64,000 bases of DNA, taken from the NCBI GenBank assembly GCA_030411725.1, contig MU839827.1, positions 1,736,001 to 1,800,000 on the forward strand. Direction: 5' to 3'. The stretch is from Echria macrotheca (lineage: Eukaryota > Ascomycota > Sordariomycetes > Sordariales > Schizotheciaceae). Below are positions 10,944 to 20,872 of this stretch, piece after piece; within the stretch, counting starts at the first letter, position 1; every line of letters starts with the position of its first letter. Position numbers and translations under genes: made by a program. The notes under the pieces were generated by a model. It searched no databases and was not told the DNA's origin. It saw nothing but the letters and a program-made list of their open reading frames with translations.

Positions 10944-12972
10944 CTATAGCGTACTGCTCTGTCCGTTCTGACGCCCTTTCCCCTTCTCGTCCTGCGAGTC
11001 CTCTTCGCTCGCCCCGCCTACGCTATACCTCTCGTCATGATTCGCATCCGTTGGTGTCCGCAGGTGCAGATCGTCCAGCTCGCTCTCGTCAAAGTCACCG
11101 GCCTCGACGTCGCGATTCGACCGCTTGTTCCGGAAATTTTCCAACGCCCGTCCCCTTTCGGCAACTCCGTGCCGACCGCTGGGACGACGATTCTCATTAC
11201 CTGCGAGGGCCTGGTAGTCGCTGCGCTTCCGGCGGTCGCGCCACACGTAGTATCCCCAGGCAGCCGCTGCGACAGCCACAATGACCAGCACAATTTCGCC
11301 CGACCTACGGTACGCTTCCCACTTGGCTGCGTCCAGCTTCGACTTCTCGGCCTCCTGCCCAGCTGTGCCATTCCCGGCCGCGCCGCCGACCGTCGTCTCG
11401 GGACCCTTCTCTCCGTCGAGTCGGCTGTCGGTAGGCTGCCCGCCGATGCTGCTGATATCGACACCCATGAAGCGGTCCAGCATGTCGCGCGTGCGGCGGG
11501 CGTAGTCGAATGGCACCATGTGGCTGCTGTTGTAGAAGAGAACGTACGTCAAGTTGCGCGCTTCTTGCCAGAAGCCGGCCGGTTCGCCCTCAAAAGTCCA
11601 ATCGCGCCGAGGAGCCCAGGTGCCTGGGGTCAGTTCAAACCCCTTACCGCCGTTCCAGGCCATGTTGCTGATGAGCGCCTCTGTGCCGAGATGGTTGCAG
11701 ATCAGGTCCTGGTCTCCGGAGAAGAGAACGATGGGGATTTCGGAAAGGATATCGGGAAGGAACTCGATCGACGGTCGTGAATTGGAGGCACGGAACTGGC
11801 TGCCGACATTGCCGTCACATTCGTGCCAACCCGTGCTTTTAGCAGAATTGACATGGAGGGCGTCGACGACATCCTTGCGGCGCAGATACGGCGTAACCGA
11901 CGCCAAGTCTGGCGGCCAGTTCATGCCGCACGAGGGATAGGTGTCGCGTTTGCGAATGTCGTACATGTTGTAGCACATCTGCTTGCCATCGGGACCGGGC
12001 TTTGCGGTAAACCTGAGCATGTCCTGCAGCACCGCTTCGCACGACGAGTGGTCTACCGCGCTGATAGCCAGCTCCTTTTGGCAGATGCGATGTTGAACCT
12101 CGAGTTTGTTGGCGGTGTCGCTACCCTTCTCAACCACGCCCATGGCGTACGCATATTGGAGGTATGCTTCGTACTGTTCTCTTGGCGAGATCCACCCGTT
12201 GCCTATCAAGAGGCCCTTGAGATTCCACTGGTGTTTGGTGGTTGGGAGCTTGTTGCGAGCAAGGATATGTTTCGCGATATAGGGGATATGTTGTCCGGCA
12301 TACGACTCCCCAGCAAAGTAAAGCTACAGACGGTTAGCCGAAGCGCTAGAGGCGGCAGGAAGATGAACTTGCATCGTCGTGCTCGTATTCAGGGAACAAA
12401 GCAAACCATTTTTCGAGGAAGATGACAAACTGGTCGGCCATCTCGTCGAGCTCGCGAAGGTAGCTATCGGTGTCGACGTAGCTGAAACCGGTGCCGACAG
12501 GGTTGTCGACAAACATGATATTCGCAAACTCGTTCCACGAGCCGTCATTGTATTCGAGGGTATGGTCATCCTTCAACCGATAGGGCCCAATTTCCATCAA
12601 CGCGCCGTCCTCCGAACTGCAACCCGGGCCGCCGTTGAGCCATATCACCGTTCTCTGCCTGTTCGCAATATGTTTGTTCTGGAAGTGCCAGAAGAACATG
12701 TTCCCATTGTGCTCCGGTGTGACTTCGACATGCCTATCGCAATTCAGAATGTCAGTATTCGTCGCCTCTGCAGTACCGAAGACTGGCGAGCAGGGAAGTC
12801 AATCTCACCCAGCGTGCATCTTCAGCAACGGGCCAGGCGGCGCACCCGGGAGCGAGTGCACAAAGTAGTCGCCGGCCGACGCAGCTAAAACCGGTGTAGT
12901 CCATGACAGCGCTAAAGTCGCGATAATGGCGGGCAGCTGGTTCCAGCGCCGCGATGACCGGCCGACGGCCAT
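10944..12972 (-). CDS. KEX1: Pheromone-processing carboxypeptidase KEX1
   Basis: Golgi serine carboxypeptidase (family S10) that trims C-terminal Lys/Arg from secreted propeptides after KEX2 cleavage. Exons 12972-12809, 12733-12373 and 12323-10944 give 634 residues. An N-terminal signal peptide (ATLALSWTTPVLAASA) is followed by MHAGHVEVTPEHNG, the substrate motif WLNGGPGCSSEDGAL, the Ser site GESYAG (Ser182), the Asp site SGDQDLICN (Asp381) and the His site SSHMVPFD (His443). Then come an acidic/Gly stalk, one TM helix (IVLVIVAVAAAAWGYYVW) and a polar cytosolic tail typical of KEX1. Intron 2 starts with GCAAGT rather than GT: a GC-AG intron lying just before the active-site Ser segment. Identity is firm. 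Confidence 0.95.
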
Positions 12973-14129
12973 GATCGGATGAGGGATGAGGATGTCGTGT
13001 GGGCGTCGAGGCGACCCGATCCGACAGCGAAAATGATCAACCCAAGTCAAGTTCGCGAGACTCCCCCGGGAAGAAAAGACTGCGTCTTCTTGGTTACCTG
13101 TCGGCGTCAAACGCAACCATGGGCAGGCGAGGGAGCGGAGCGAAACGAATATCGGAGACGGAAAATCAAAGGATGCAGTGACAGATCTGTCCTCGACGCA
13201 ACCACTTCGGGGCAGGCGGCTGAGGTGGAGGCGCAGACGCGGACGCGGCAGCTGCAAGCCCCCAAAGATTGTGGGCCGTGTCCCGCAATTTAGTTAGCGT
13301 TGGCTTGCTTGACTTTGAAGGCTTTCAGGGGTAGCCTGCCAGGACCAACACGTGTAACTAACTAACTACAGCTTAACGGCTTCAACACTTGATGTGGCTT
13401 ATCCAGAGATGTCAGTCTCCCTCACGTCTGCTGGCTTGGTAGTGAAGTTGGCATTGAAAGGCATACGTTGCCTTACCTGCACCCCTCCCTCTACCACAGT
13501 ACAACCAAACTCGACTCCAGACAAAGCGCCGACCAGCTGCCGAATTAGGCGATCAATAGTTAGACTATCTAACGTTTGCCAGGCTTCGATGTCACGGTAT
13601 TTGTTCGGGGGCCAAACGGAGGGCCGAACGGCTTCTTGATTATGCAAAGAACGCTGAAACGAACACCTCCACGACGAGTGGCAGTACCATACTCGCATGC
13701 TTCTTGTCGCTAGAAATCACATCAATGAGTGTTGGATAGCGACGTTGATCACAGCTTCCCCCGCAATGGAAGTGAAAATGTTAGCAGGGTGGACCCGAGC
13801 GATTGGGCTCGGCACATCCCACTTGCGGCCAAGGTCTTGGCAGTGCCCGGCCCACACAGCCCGATGGTCAACTGCTAAATTTCCATCTCGAAAACCCAAA
13901 AGTCGATGGACACATTCAGCCTCCTAGCGATACCGGCAGCCGGCGCACAGTAAGACGTCAAAGAGCCTAAACGACGGCCCTTTCGAAACCTGGCTGGAGA
14001 GATAACCCATTGCATTCTTGGCCGTCCAGGATCAACTTTTCACCACGAGAAACCTAGAGGTCGCAGCAAGTGCTACCGGACTTATTACTTCTCCTATTTT
14101 ACGGCGGTTTCCTCGCTGATTTCTCCAAT
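12973..14129. other. Divergent intergenic region, no gene seen
   Basis: 1.16 kb between the 5' ends of KEX1 and SFM1. A short TAAC tandem (taactaactaac near 13350) is the only simple pattern. No gene was supported. Confidence 0.5.
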
Positions 14130-14951
14130 ATGGCGCCGACTAGCAGCAAGACATACATTGTCGAGCATCTAGACGAAGAGCTTGGTCCGTGGTCGGAACT
14201 TGAGTATCTCGCCATCGCGAAAGAGTCTCAAGAGTCTGGAGCCAAGTTTCTCCTTTCCTCCCTGCCGCCCGCCTTCAAGGTTCCAGAAGCGTTGAGTGCG
14301 GTCCCATCTTTCACAGCCGAGAACCGGGGTGTGGAGGAATTATACGCCCAAGACAAGTCACGCGTATGTCTGCTTGATCCCGCTGCGGCCAAGGATCTGT
14401 CTCCCGAGGACGGCGATACCTTTGATGCATTCCTGTTCGGCGGCATCCTGGGTAGGTAAAATCCAAAAGACATGAGGATTCGAGTTGACACGGAGCAGGA
14501 GATGACCCTCCCCGAGGTACGATGCAGCGCTATTGCTGAGAAGCCCTTGGCTCACGGGTGAATAGACAGAACATCCGAATTGCGCAAGAAGGGCTTCGAA
14601 GGCCGTCGTCTCGGCCCGGTTCAGATGACTACGGATACTGCCGTGCGTGTGACGAGATTGGTTGTTGAGGGAAAGAGTTTGTTGCTACTCTAGAAATCGA
14701 CGGCTCCGACTAACAAGGATCAAGCTCCCCTACAAGAAATTTCTTACACTGACTCTCCCGAACTGCGGTTCAACGAGCATGAGAGCACTCAAATGCCTTT
14801 CCGCTACGTCAAGGGAGCAGACGGCAAGCCCATAATGCCACAGGTGAGAAAACCGTGAATATAGGTTGCGCACACATCCTAACTACTCTCGCAGGGAATG
14901 GTGGATCTAATCAAGAAGGATGCCGACAAAGCTATTGATGACTTGTTCTGA
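14130..14951 (+). CDS. SFM1: SPOUT-type protein arginine methyltransferase SFM1
   Basis: SFM1 is a SPOUT-fold SAM-dependent methyltransferase that in yeast monomethylates ribosomal protein Rps3. Five exons (14130-14451, 14499-14516, 14566-14676, 14725-14843, 14895-14951) give 208 residues, close to the usual size. Recognised stretches are YIVEHLDEELGPWSELEY, CLLDPAAAKDLSPEDGD, FGGILGDDPPRDRTSEL, RRLGPVQMTTDTAVR, MPFRYVKGADGKPIMPQG and LIKKDADKAIDDLF. Exon 2 is only 18 nt and encodes DDPPR within the knotted cofactor-loop motif. Intron 3 has a weak GTTTGT donor; with the acceptor at 14724 the frame gives GKTPLQEI, which fits the family. A more upstream in-frame ATG (14070) is ignored because homologs start near the chosen Met. 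DHODH-like starts only 190 bp downstream, same strand. Confidence 0.92.
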
Positions 14952-15140
14952 TGAACGGTGTAAGCATGAAGCTGTTCATGATCGGTGCGGGGTCTAGCTG
15001 TTATCTTATCTCAACATCGAGCAACCCCGCCTCATAGAGATACTCCGTCTCATCCAAGATTCTCTTTACTGAGGCCATCGTCGTTTCTCATCCCTTCCCG
15101 TGACTTGACCCCATTCGGTGTATACAGTAGAGGCGTAACG

Positions 15141-16218
15141 ATGGCTGAACACCCTCCCCGCTTGGAGATCAACCCACCCCTGATCAACTCATCAAACCCC
15201 TGGGCGACAACCCTCGAAGATCTCAGGGCGTTGCATGCCTGTCCTTCGACAGGAGCCGTGACTACCAGGACATCGCTCGTCAACGGATTTGCTCACGACC
15301 CAGCCAAACATCAGTATAGGTTCTTCGACATTGCAAAACAGCAGCCATCCCCCAACTCTGTATCCGGCCAGAACGCCAGTCTGAACTCGCTGGGATACAG
15401 TCCAATCACGTTGGCCGACTACCTCGGCTTCATCCGAACAATATCCGACGACCTACCGGCTCCGACATCCAAGGGTTTCATTGTTTCTGTCACCGGTACT
15501 CCGGAAGAGGTTGCCGAGAGCTATAAGCTGGTGGCTACAGCCCAATCGTCACTCCAAGTTCCTCTGTCCGTTGAGATCAACCTTAGCTGTCCCAACATAC
15601 CGAACAAGCCACCACCTGCCTACTCGAAGGATTCGCTAGTCGAGTATCTCGACCATATCCAGGGTGTCATTGCAGCCTCCCCAACGCTTCCTCGGATACC
15701 ATTTGGGCTGAAGACTCCACCATATACGCATTCAACCGAATATGACGGCCTGATAGGGGCTCTGGAGCAATCTGCAGACAGTGCCGCTGGAGGCGTGTCT
15801 CCCGTGAGTTTCATCACGGCTACGAATACCCTTGGATCCTGCCTTGCAATTTCTGATATATATGCTGTCGACACCACATCTTCACCTGGCCTCGCTCTCC
15901 CCGGCACTGGAATAGGGGGGATGGCCGGGGCACCTCTACGTGGGTATTTTTCGTGTGCATCCACAACCGAGCGAAGACTTACCGAGATCAGATCCGCTTG
16001 CCCTCGGTAATGTGCTGACTCTCCGACGGATGCTGGACGAGCGAAAGGATAAGCTCGGCCACATCGGGCTCATCGGCATTGGTGGAGTGTTGGACGGGGC
16101 GGGATATCGACGGATGAAAGCCGTGGGGGCAACGGTCGTAGGTGTGGGTACCGGGCTGGGCCTGAAAGGCGTAAAGATATTTGACGAGATTGAGAAGGGC
16201 CTGGATGGACAATGGTGA
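15141..16218 (+). CDS. Class 1-type dihydroorotate dehydrogenase-like flavoprotein
   Basis: Two exons (15141-15939, 15992-16218) give 341 residues of the FMN-binding DHODH TIM-barrel family. Class 1A enzymes oxidise dihydroorotate in the cytosol using fumarate. Seen: EINLSCPNIPNKP with the class 1 Cys (Cys150), the Lys of FGLKTPPYT, TATNTLGS, LPGTGIGGMAGAPLHPLAL, and phosphate-loop blocks IGIGGVLDG and VGATVVGVGTGL. By eye against class 1A, the usually invariant Lys near residue 45-50 is Arg (AVTTRTSL) and part of the NSxGxPN motif is changed, so activity as a true DHODH is uncertain. The frame is open upstream to an ATG at 14985, adding a 52-residue Arg/Ser-rich, mitochondrial-like extension; I prefer 15141 because the fold starts there. 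Confidence 0.82.
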
Positions 16219-18559
16219 GGCTAGGAGACGGTGGTGACCGCGCAAAAAATGGTGTCGTGCAGGCTCGGCTCCATCCGGTCTTGCAGCCCCGGTAGTTTGG
16301 GCCGAGATCACCCTGGCCGCCGGATCTTGTCCGTAGGATATTTCCTCCAATCTGCGGCCTCTCCGCCCCGGCCCTTACCTGGGACGCTATACACAATGTT
16401 TGCGGTCCGGGTCTGGCTGGAGATGACGGGTTCGGTAGCGAAATCCTAGAAGGCCGCACCTGCTCAGATGCTCGCTGCCCTGAAATAGCACGGATAAATT
16501 GTGAGCCCAAAGGCCGCCTATCTGTGCCTCTGACGCCATCCCACCAGCGTGGCAGAGCCGTGGGCTATCGGAAGTTTACAGTGAGTTGTCCCGGGGACTG
16601 TTCATGCAGGCAATCTGTGGCATTATCCGGGGGCAGATCTGTGTCGTCGTCGTAACCCAATTCAAGCGGCGACAAGCCCCTGGGGCCCAGGCCACAGCCA
16701 ATGTCGTCTTCGACGGAACATTCTTTGGATTCAGCCTGAATGAGCGCCTGGTAACGGCTGCAGCGTTTCGGAAACGGATGCCGGCTTTGAGCGTGCAGTG
16801 CTACCGTGGTGTTGCGCCGGCTGTCGACGCCAAATTTCTTCAGGCAAGGCTGAGATGGGCTTTTTCCCAGGCGGTGCTGGAGAAGGCCGCAATCTGACGA
16901 CGTTGTTGCATTATCGTTCCAGAAGGACCCTCTGCTCAGTGAGCACTGCATGAACACAGCGCGCCATGGCCACCTGAGCAGCCAGCTGGAAAAGCCCATT
17001 GGCGCGCCTACCATTGGCGGACTTTCAGAGGCCGGATTCTCCAGACGTGGAGAAAATTATGGAGGGGCTGCGGGGCGCCGGGGCCGTTTCGTTCATCCAC
17101 CAGTCTGCCCCTCCAGGGCCGCTGCCAGGGTCACACACCGTCAACCCCAACAACGCGGGATGCCCCTCCTGGTTGAAGAAGCCAGCTCGGGCTCGTAAAA
17201 GCCAGTCGACAACAGAACAAAACCTCCGTCTCGTGCACACACGTATGCCCAACCAACTCCCGCCGCTTCATGCGAGCTGGCCGAGATCCGGATCGACGTG
17301 TCGACTGCTCGCCTCGATTCTCCCCTCGCCGGCGTGGCCTCGTCCCGGGATATCACAACACCCAACGGCCCCTCGGTCGTACAGAAATAAGGAACGGTGT
17401 AGACGACCGGATCAATTCCCCGACGGCCACCACTAGGCACTAGCCACCACCACACTCCTCTCTCGGGCTGTCTGCAATCTTCAGCCCACCACATCCCGAG
17501 CCGGCACAGGCCTGCTGATTCCTCGTCTCGTCTCGATTGCACCACTCCCACTCGCTCCCAGACCGCTTCATACAGCTGACGACTGGCCATTGGAAATCCC
17601 GTCGATCCAATCCCGCGCGTCTGCCGCCTGTGTGGGACTTGGGGCCTCAGCAGGTCTCGTCTGGCCGGCCACTGACCATCTGACGGCTTATTTGGTTCGT
17701 CTCCTTCCCGTCGTGCGTCACTGCTCCCGGCCGTTTGGCCAACGGTGCACCCGAAACGGTCGGGCCAAATACCTCTGGCTGCCGACCAGAGCAGATCTAC
17801 CCTATCTACCAGCTGTTGCTACCTACCCTCAACCGTCGCACCTCTCTCTGCCTCTTGATCTTCAGACTCTGGCCTCCAACGTGATGATACGAAATCTCCT
17901 GGTCCCGTCTCATACCTGCCACTCTCGCCGACGCTGCTGGTCCTTACGTTGACCCTCAGCCTCATGCATGCTTCCTAGGCCCGCCGAGCCATCGACTCTT
18001 CTTCGGGCTGCTATGCGATCAACTTTGCTTACAGCCACGCTCCCTTCTCTCCGGATCTCGAGTCGCTCACTCGCTCTTCACTCAATCGGTCCGTATACCG
18101 GAACCGAACGATCCCAGATTCGCTGTTGCAGTCCTATCTGACGCCCGAGTCCACTGAGCTCGACTCGACCCCCAAAAGCTTGACGCTTTATATCAAAAAA
18201 CACTCGCCAACGACACGCGGTTGCGCCGATAACGGCTTCGGGTCACGCTTCGAGCTCCTACGGTCTTCAAACGTTGGCCTGGTCTGTGTGAACTGGTTCC
18301 CGCCAGTTCGTTTGTGATCCGGTGCCGGGTAGCTCCCTGGACAACCAGATCTCGAGGGTCACGACGTTCAGCCCAGTAATCGTTGAGCTGAGTGGTGGTT
18401 CCCAAAAAGGCAATGCGCTCAAGTCCTTCTGGAAGCTATTCCGTGTTTGGCTGTTTTGATCCTACAGGGGCACGGTAGCTTGAAGGTCTACTCTATCCTC
18501 GGGGGCGGGAGATCGAGAATTCCTGGGACTGGTCTCGACGTGCTGGGCCGTCAAAAGTC
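16219..18559. other. Long intergenic region, no gene seen
   Basis: 2.34 kb separates the DHODH-like gene from the QUTR-like gene. It contains pyrimidine-rich stretches typical of long fungal 5' leaders, but no conserved ORF, tRNA or repeat. It probably holds the promoter and leader of the downstream gene. Confidence 0.5.
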
Positions 18560-20872
18560 TTGTCCGAAGAGAGGGAGGGACCAGCAAACATGGCTGCGGT
18601 GCAGCAGCTGGAGCCGTTGCCGACACCGGCGAGGCCACAAAGTATCAATGGCACCACCCATGCCATGGCCATCGACATGGCAGAATCACTTCCACCACCG
18701 CGATCCAACATTACGTTTGGGAGAGGCCCCAGGGGCGGCGACACAAGGACGGTGGTTATTGTGTATGGTCCGAGTCAGGAAAAGATTGTCTCCGTGTTTG
18801 CGGAAGTTCTTGGGAAGTCTCACCGCTTGGGCGGTAGCTTCAAGGACGCGGGTCGTGAGGGTAAGGACCTGGTCGTTGGCATTGAGGCCGCCGTGGCCAG
18901 CTCGGACATTGCCACGCGGGATAAGGAGTCGGTTGTTGTTATCAACGCTCACTGCACTGGCTTGGGCATGCCGCCTGATGTTTTCCTCTCGGCCCAGTGC
19001 GATTATGAATTTCTTTACACGGAAACCCCTTTCTTTCGGCGCGACCTGGCACGGTTTATATCCCACACACTGGGTCAGATAAACCACCACGAAACCCTGA
19101 TGGCCAAGCCAAGGACTTACTTCATATCGACAACATTCCCCGATGTCCGTGCAGCGTTGCCCAATATTGATATTCTGACTGTAGGCTCCGATGCCGTGGA
19201 GATCCGTGTTGATCTTCTCAAAGAGCCGTTAGGAGATGGCGCTTTCTCCAAGATACCGAGCCTCAGTTATGTTGGCGAACAGGTTATGCTTCTTCGCCAG
19301 AGGACCGAACTGCCCATCATCTTCACCACGAGGTGCACCGAGGAAAATGGAAAATTTCCGATGGATGATGCAAATCTATACTACGAATACCTCTACCGTG
19401 CGATTCAGTGGGGCGTCGAATATATCGATGTTGAGCTCTGGCTCCCCGAGACAATCCGGCGGAGGCTGTATGAGCAAAGAGGCAACAGTCGCATCATGTC
19501 TGCGTTTCACGACTTCTCCGGGACATTCAAGTGGCCCTCGAAGCGAGCAGAGTCCATCTTTCTCGAGTCGGCGCGATATGCAGACATCATCAAGATGATT
19601 GCCATCATCAGCGATCACAACGAAAACTTCGAGCTTGAGTACTTCCGGTCCAAGACTAGAGCAGAATATCCCGACGCGCCACCACTCTCCGCCGTCAATA
19701 TGGGCGAGACGGGCCAGTTTTCTCGAACACTCAACAAGGTCTTCACTCCTATCACTCATCCGCTCCTTCCGATCATCGCGGCGCCAGGCCAGCTGAGCGC
19801 CGCCGAAATCAACCAAGCCTTGGCCCTGCTGGGGCAGTTACCAAAGAAGGACATATATGGCATCAGCAGTCCATCGACTCGAAGTGCGACACCACAGGCG
19901 CCATTCTACGAGAAATGTTTCAACGAATTGGGTCTGCCGCATCACTTTGCGGTGGTCGAACGACAACAGAAAGGGCCTGGATGTATAGAGACCTGGTGCA
20001 ACCAAAGGAATTTTGGCGGTGCTTACCTTAACCCAGCTGTCTCGATCACAGCCTTGACAGCAGGTAGCAGGTTCTTTTCTGGGCTTAACAACGGCGCCGG
20101 GCCTGTTCTCAGCGAGGCTGCTCGACTCATTGGCATGATCGATACTATTGTTGTGCGGCCTGGTTCATCAAGCTCAGCATCTTCTGCGCCGGCATCGATG
20201 CCGTCGAGCCCACCTCGTCATCCGAACAGCGAGTCCTTCGGACAATACGGATCGGCGCAGCCTGGACTACCTCACAACACTTCGCTTGTTCTCGATAATT
20301 CGTCATGGAAGGGAATCTTGAGTACGTTGACTCGGGATTTCGCACCGTCGGCATATTTCGGTCGGGCAGCCGTGGTTCTCGCCTCATCAGCCGACGATGC
20401 AGCCAGCGCTTTATTCGCTCTCAAGGCCCTGAAGGTCGGCAAAATATACACGGTCGGCTTCAAGACACCGCCGGCACTTGCGAGGGATCTCGTGATTGAG
20501 CCGTTCAACAGCCTCGAGAGCCTGCAGCGGGCTCGAATGATGGGATCGGACGGGGCGGGCGTCGCCGGGGTCGGTTCGCCCTTCGTCGTCGTGAGCGCGC
20601 TTGGACCTGAGAAGGCCAACCTTGTGGCCATGTTAGTGCGGGTGTTTGGATCTCGGGGCTCAGCCAATACCCGGAAGGTGTTCCTCGATCTGGCGGATGG
20701 TTCTGCTCCGCGGCGGGGTGACCCGGCCCTGATTGCAGAACAGAGCGGGTTTGCTGCCTACGGCGCTGCAGACGTCACGGCCTTCACCATGGTTGAGACG
20801 CTTCGGCTGCTCGTCGGCCAGAACGTTCCATACAGCTTTGTTCGGTTAGCAAGCGGCCGGGCTCTGTTTTGA
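18560..20872 (+). CDS. Quinate repressor QUTR/QA-1S-like protein (degenerate C-terminal half of AROM)
   Basis: Intronless ORF of 770 residues; a second Met at 18590 is an alternative start. The order matches the three C-terminal AROM domains. First is a reduced shikimate-kinase-like region (~60-190), where VVIVYGPSQEKI replaces a normal GxxxxGK P-loop. A type I dehydroquinase-like domain (~195-430) follows: TTFPDVRAALP, DAVEIRVDLLK, IIFTTR, YIDVEL, FHDFSG and DIIKM. Last is a shikimate-dehydrogenase-like domain starting near FTPITHPLLP and DIYGISSPSTRSATP. The dehydroquinase His and Schiff-base Lys appear kept, but the dehydrogenase NADP glycine loop (GxGG) is not evident. QUTR/QA-1S proteins of this architecture repress quinate-utilisation genes by binding the activator. 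No quinate catabolic gene is recognised next to it, so its target is inferred. Confidence 0.82.
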   Translation: MSEEREGPANMAAVQQLEPLPTPARPQSINGTTHAMAIDMAESLPPPRSNITFGRGPRGGDTRTVVIVYGPSQEKIVSVFAEVLGKSHRLGGSFKDAGREGKDLVVGIEAAVASSDIATRDKESVVVINAHCTGLGMPPDVFLSAQCDYEFLYTETPFFRRDLARFISHTLGQINHHETLMAKPRTYFISTTFPDVRAALPNIDILTVGSDAVEIRVDLLKEPLGDGAFSKIPSLSYVGEQVMLLRQRTELPIIFTTRCTEENGKFPMDDANLYYEYLYRAIQWGVEYIDVELWLPETIRRRLYEQRGNSRIMSAFHDFSGTFKWPSKRAESIFLESARYADIIKMIAIISDHNENFELEYFRSKTRAEYPDAPPLSAVNMGETGQFSRTLNKVFTPITHPLLPIIAAPGQLSAAEINQALALLGQLPKKDIYGISSPSTRSATPQAPFYEKCFNELGLPHHFAVVERQQKGPGCIETWCNQRNFGGAYLNPAVSITALTAGSRFFSGLNNGAGPVLSEAARLIGMIDTIVVRPGSSSSASSAPASMPSSPPRHPNSESFGQYGSAQPGLPHNTSLVLDNSSWKGILSTLTRDFAPSAYFGRAAVVLASSADDAASALFALKALKVGKIYTVGFKTPPALARDLVIEPFNSLESLQRARMMGSDGAGVAGVGSPFVVVSALGPEKANLVAMLVRVFGSRGSANTRKVFLDLADGSAPRRGDPALIAEQSGFAAYGAADVTAFTMVETLRLLVGQNVPYSFVRLASGRALF

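Noticed and set aside
14070..14129. Upstream ATG for SFM1
   Set aside because: It would add a hydrophobic leader unlike the cytosolic family. Homologs begin at the TYIVEH strand.
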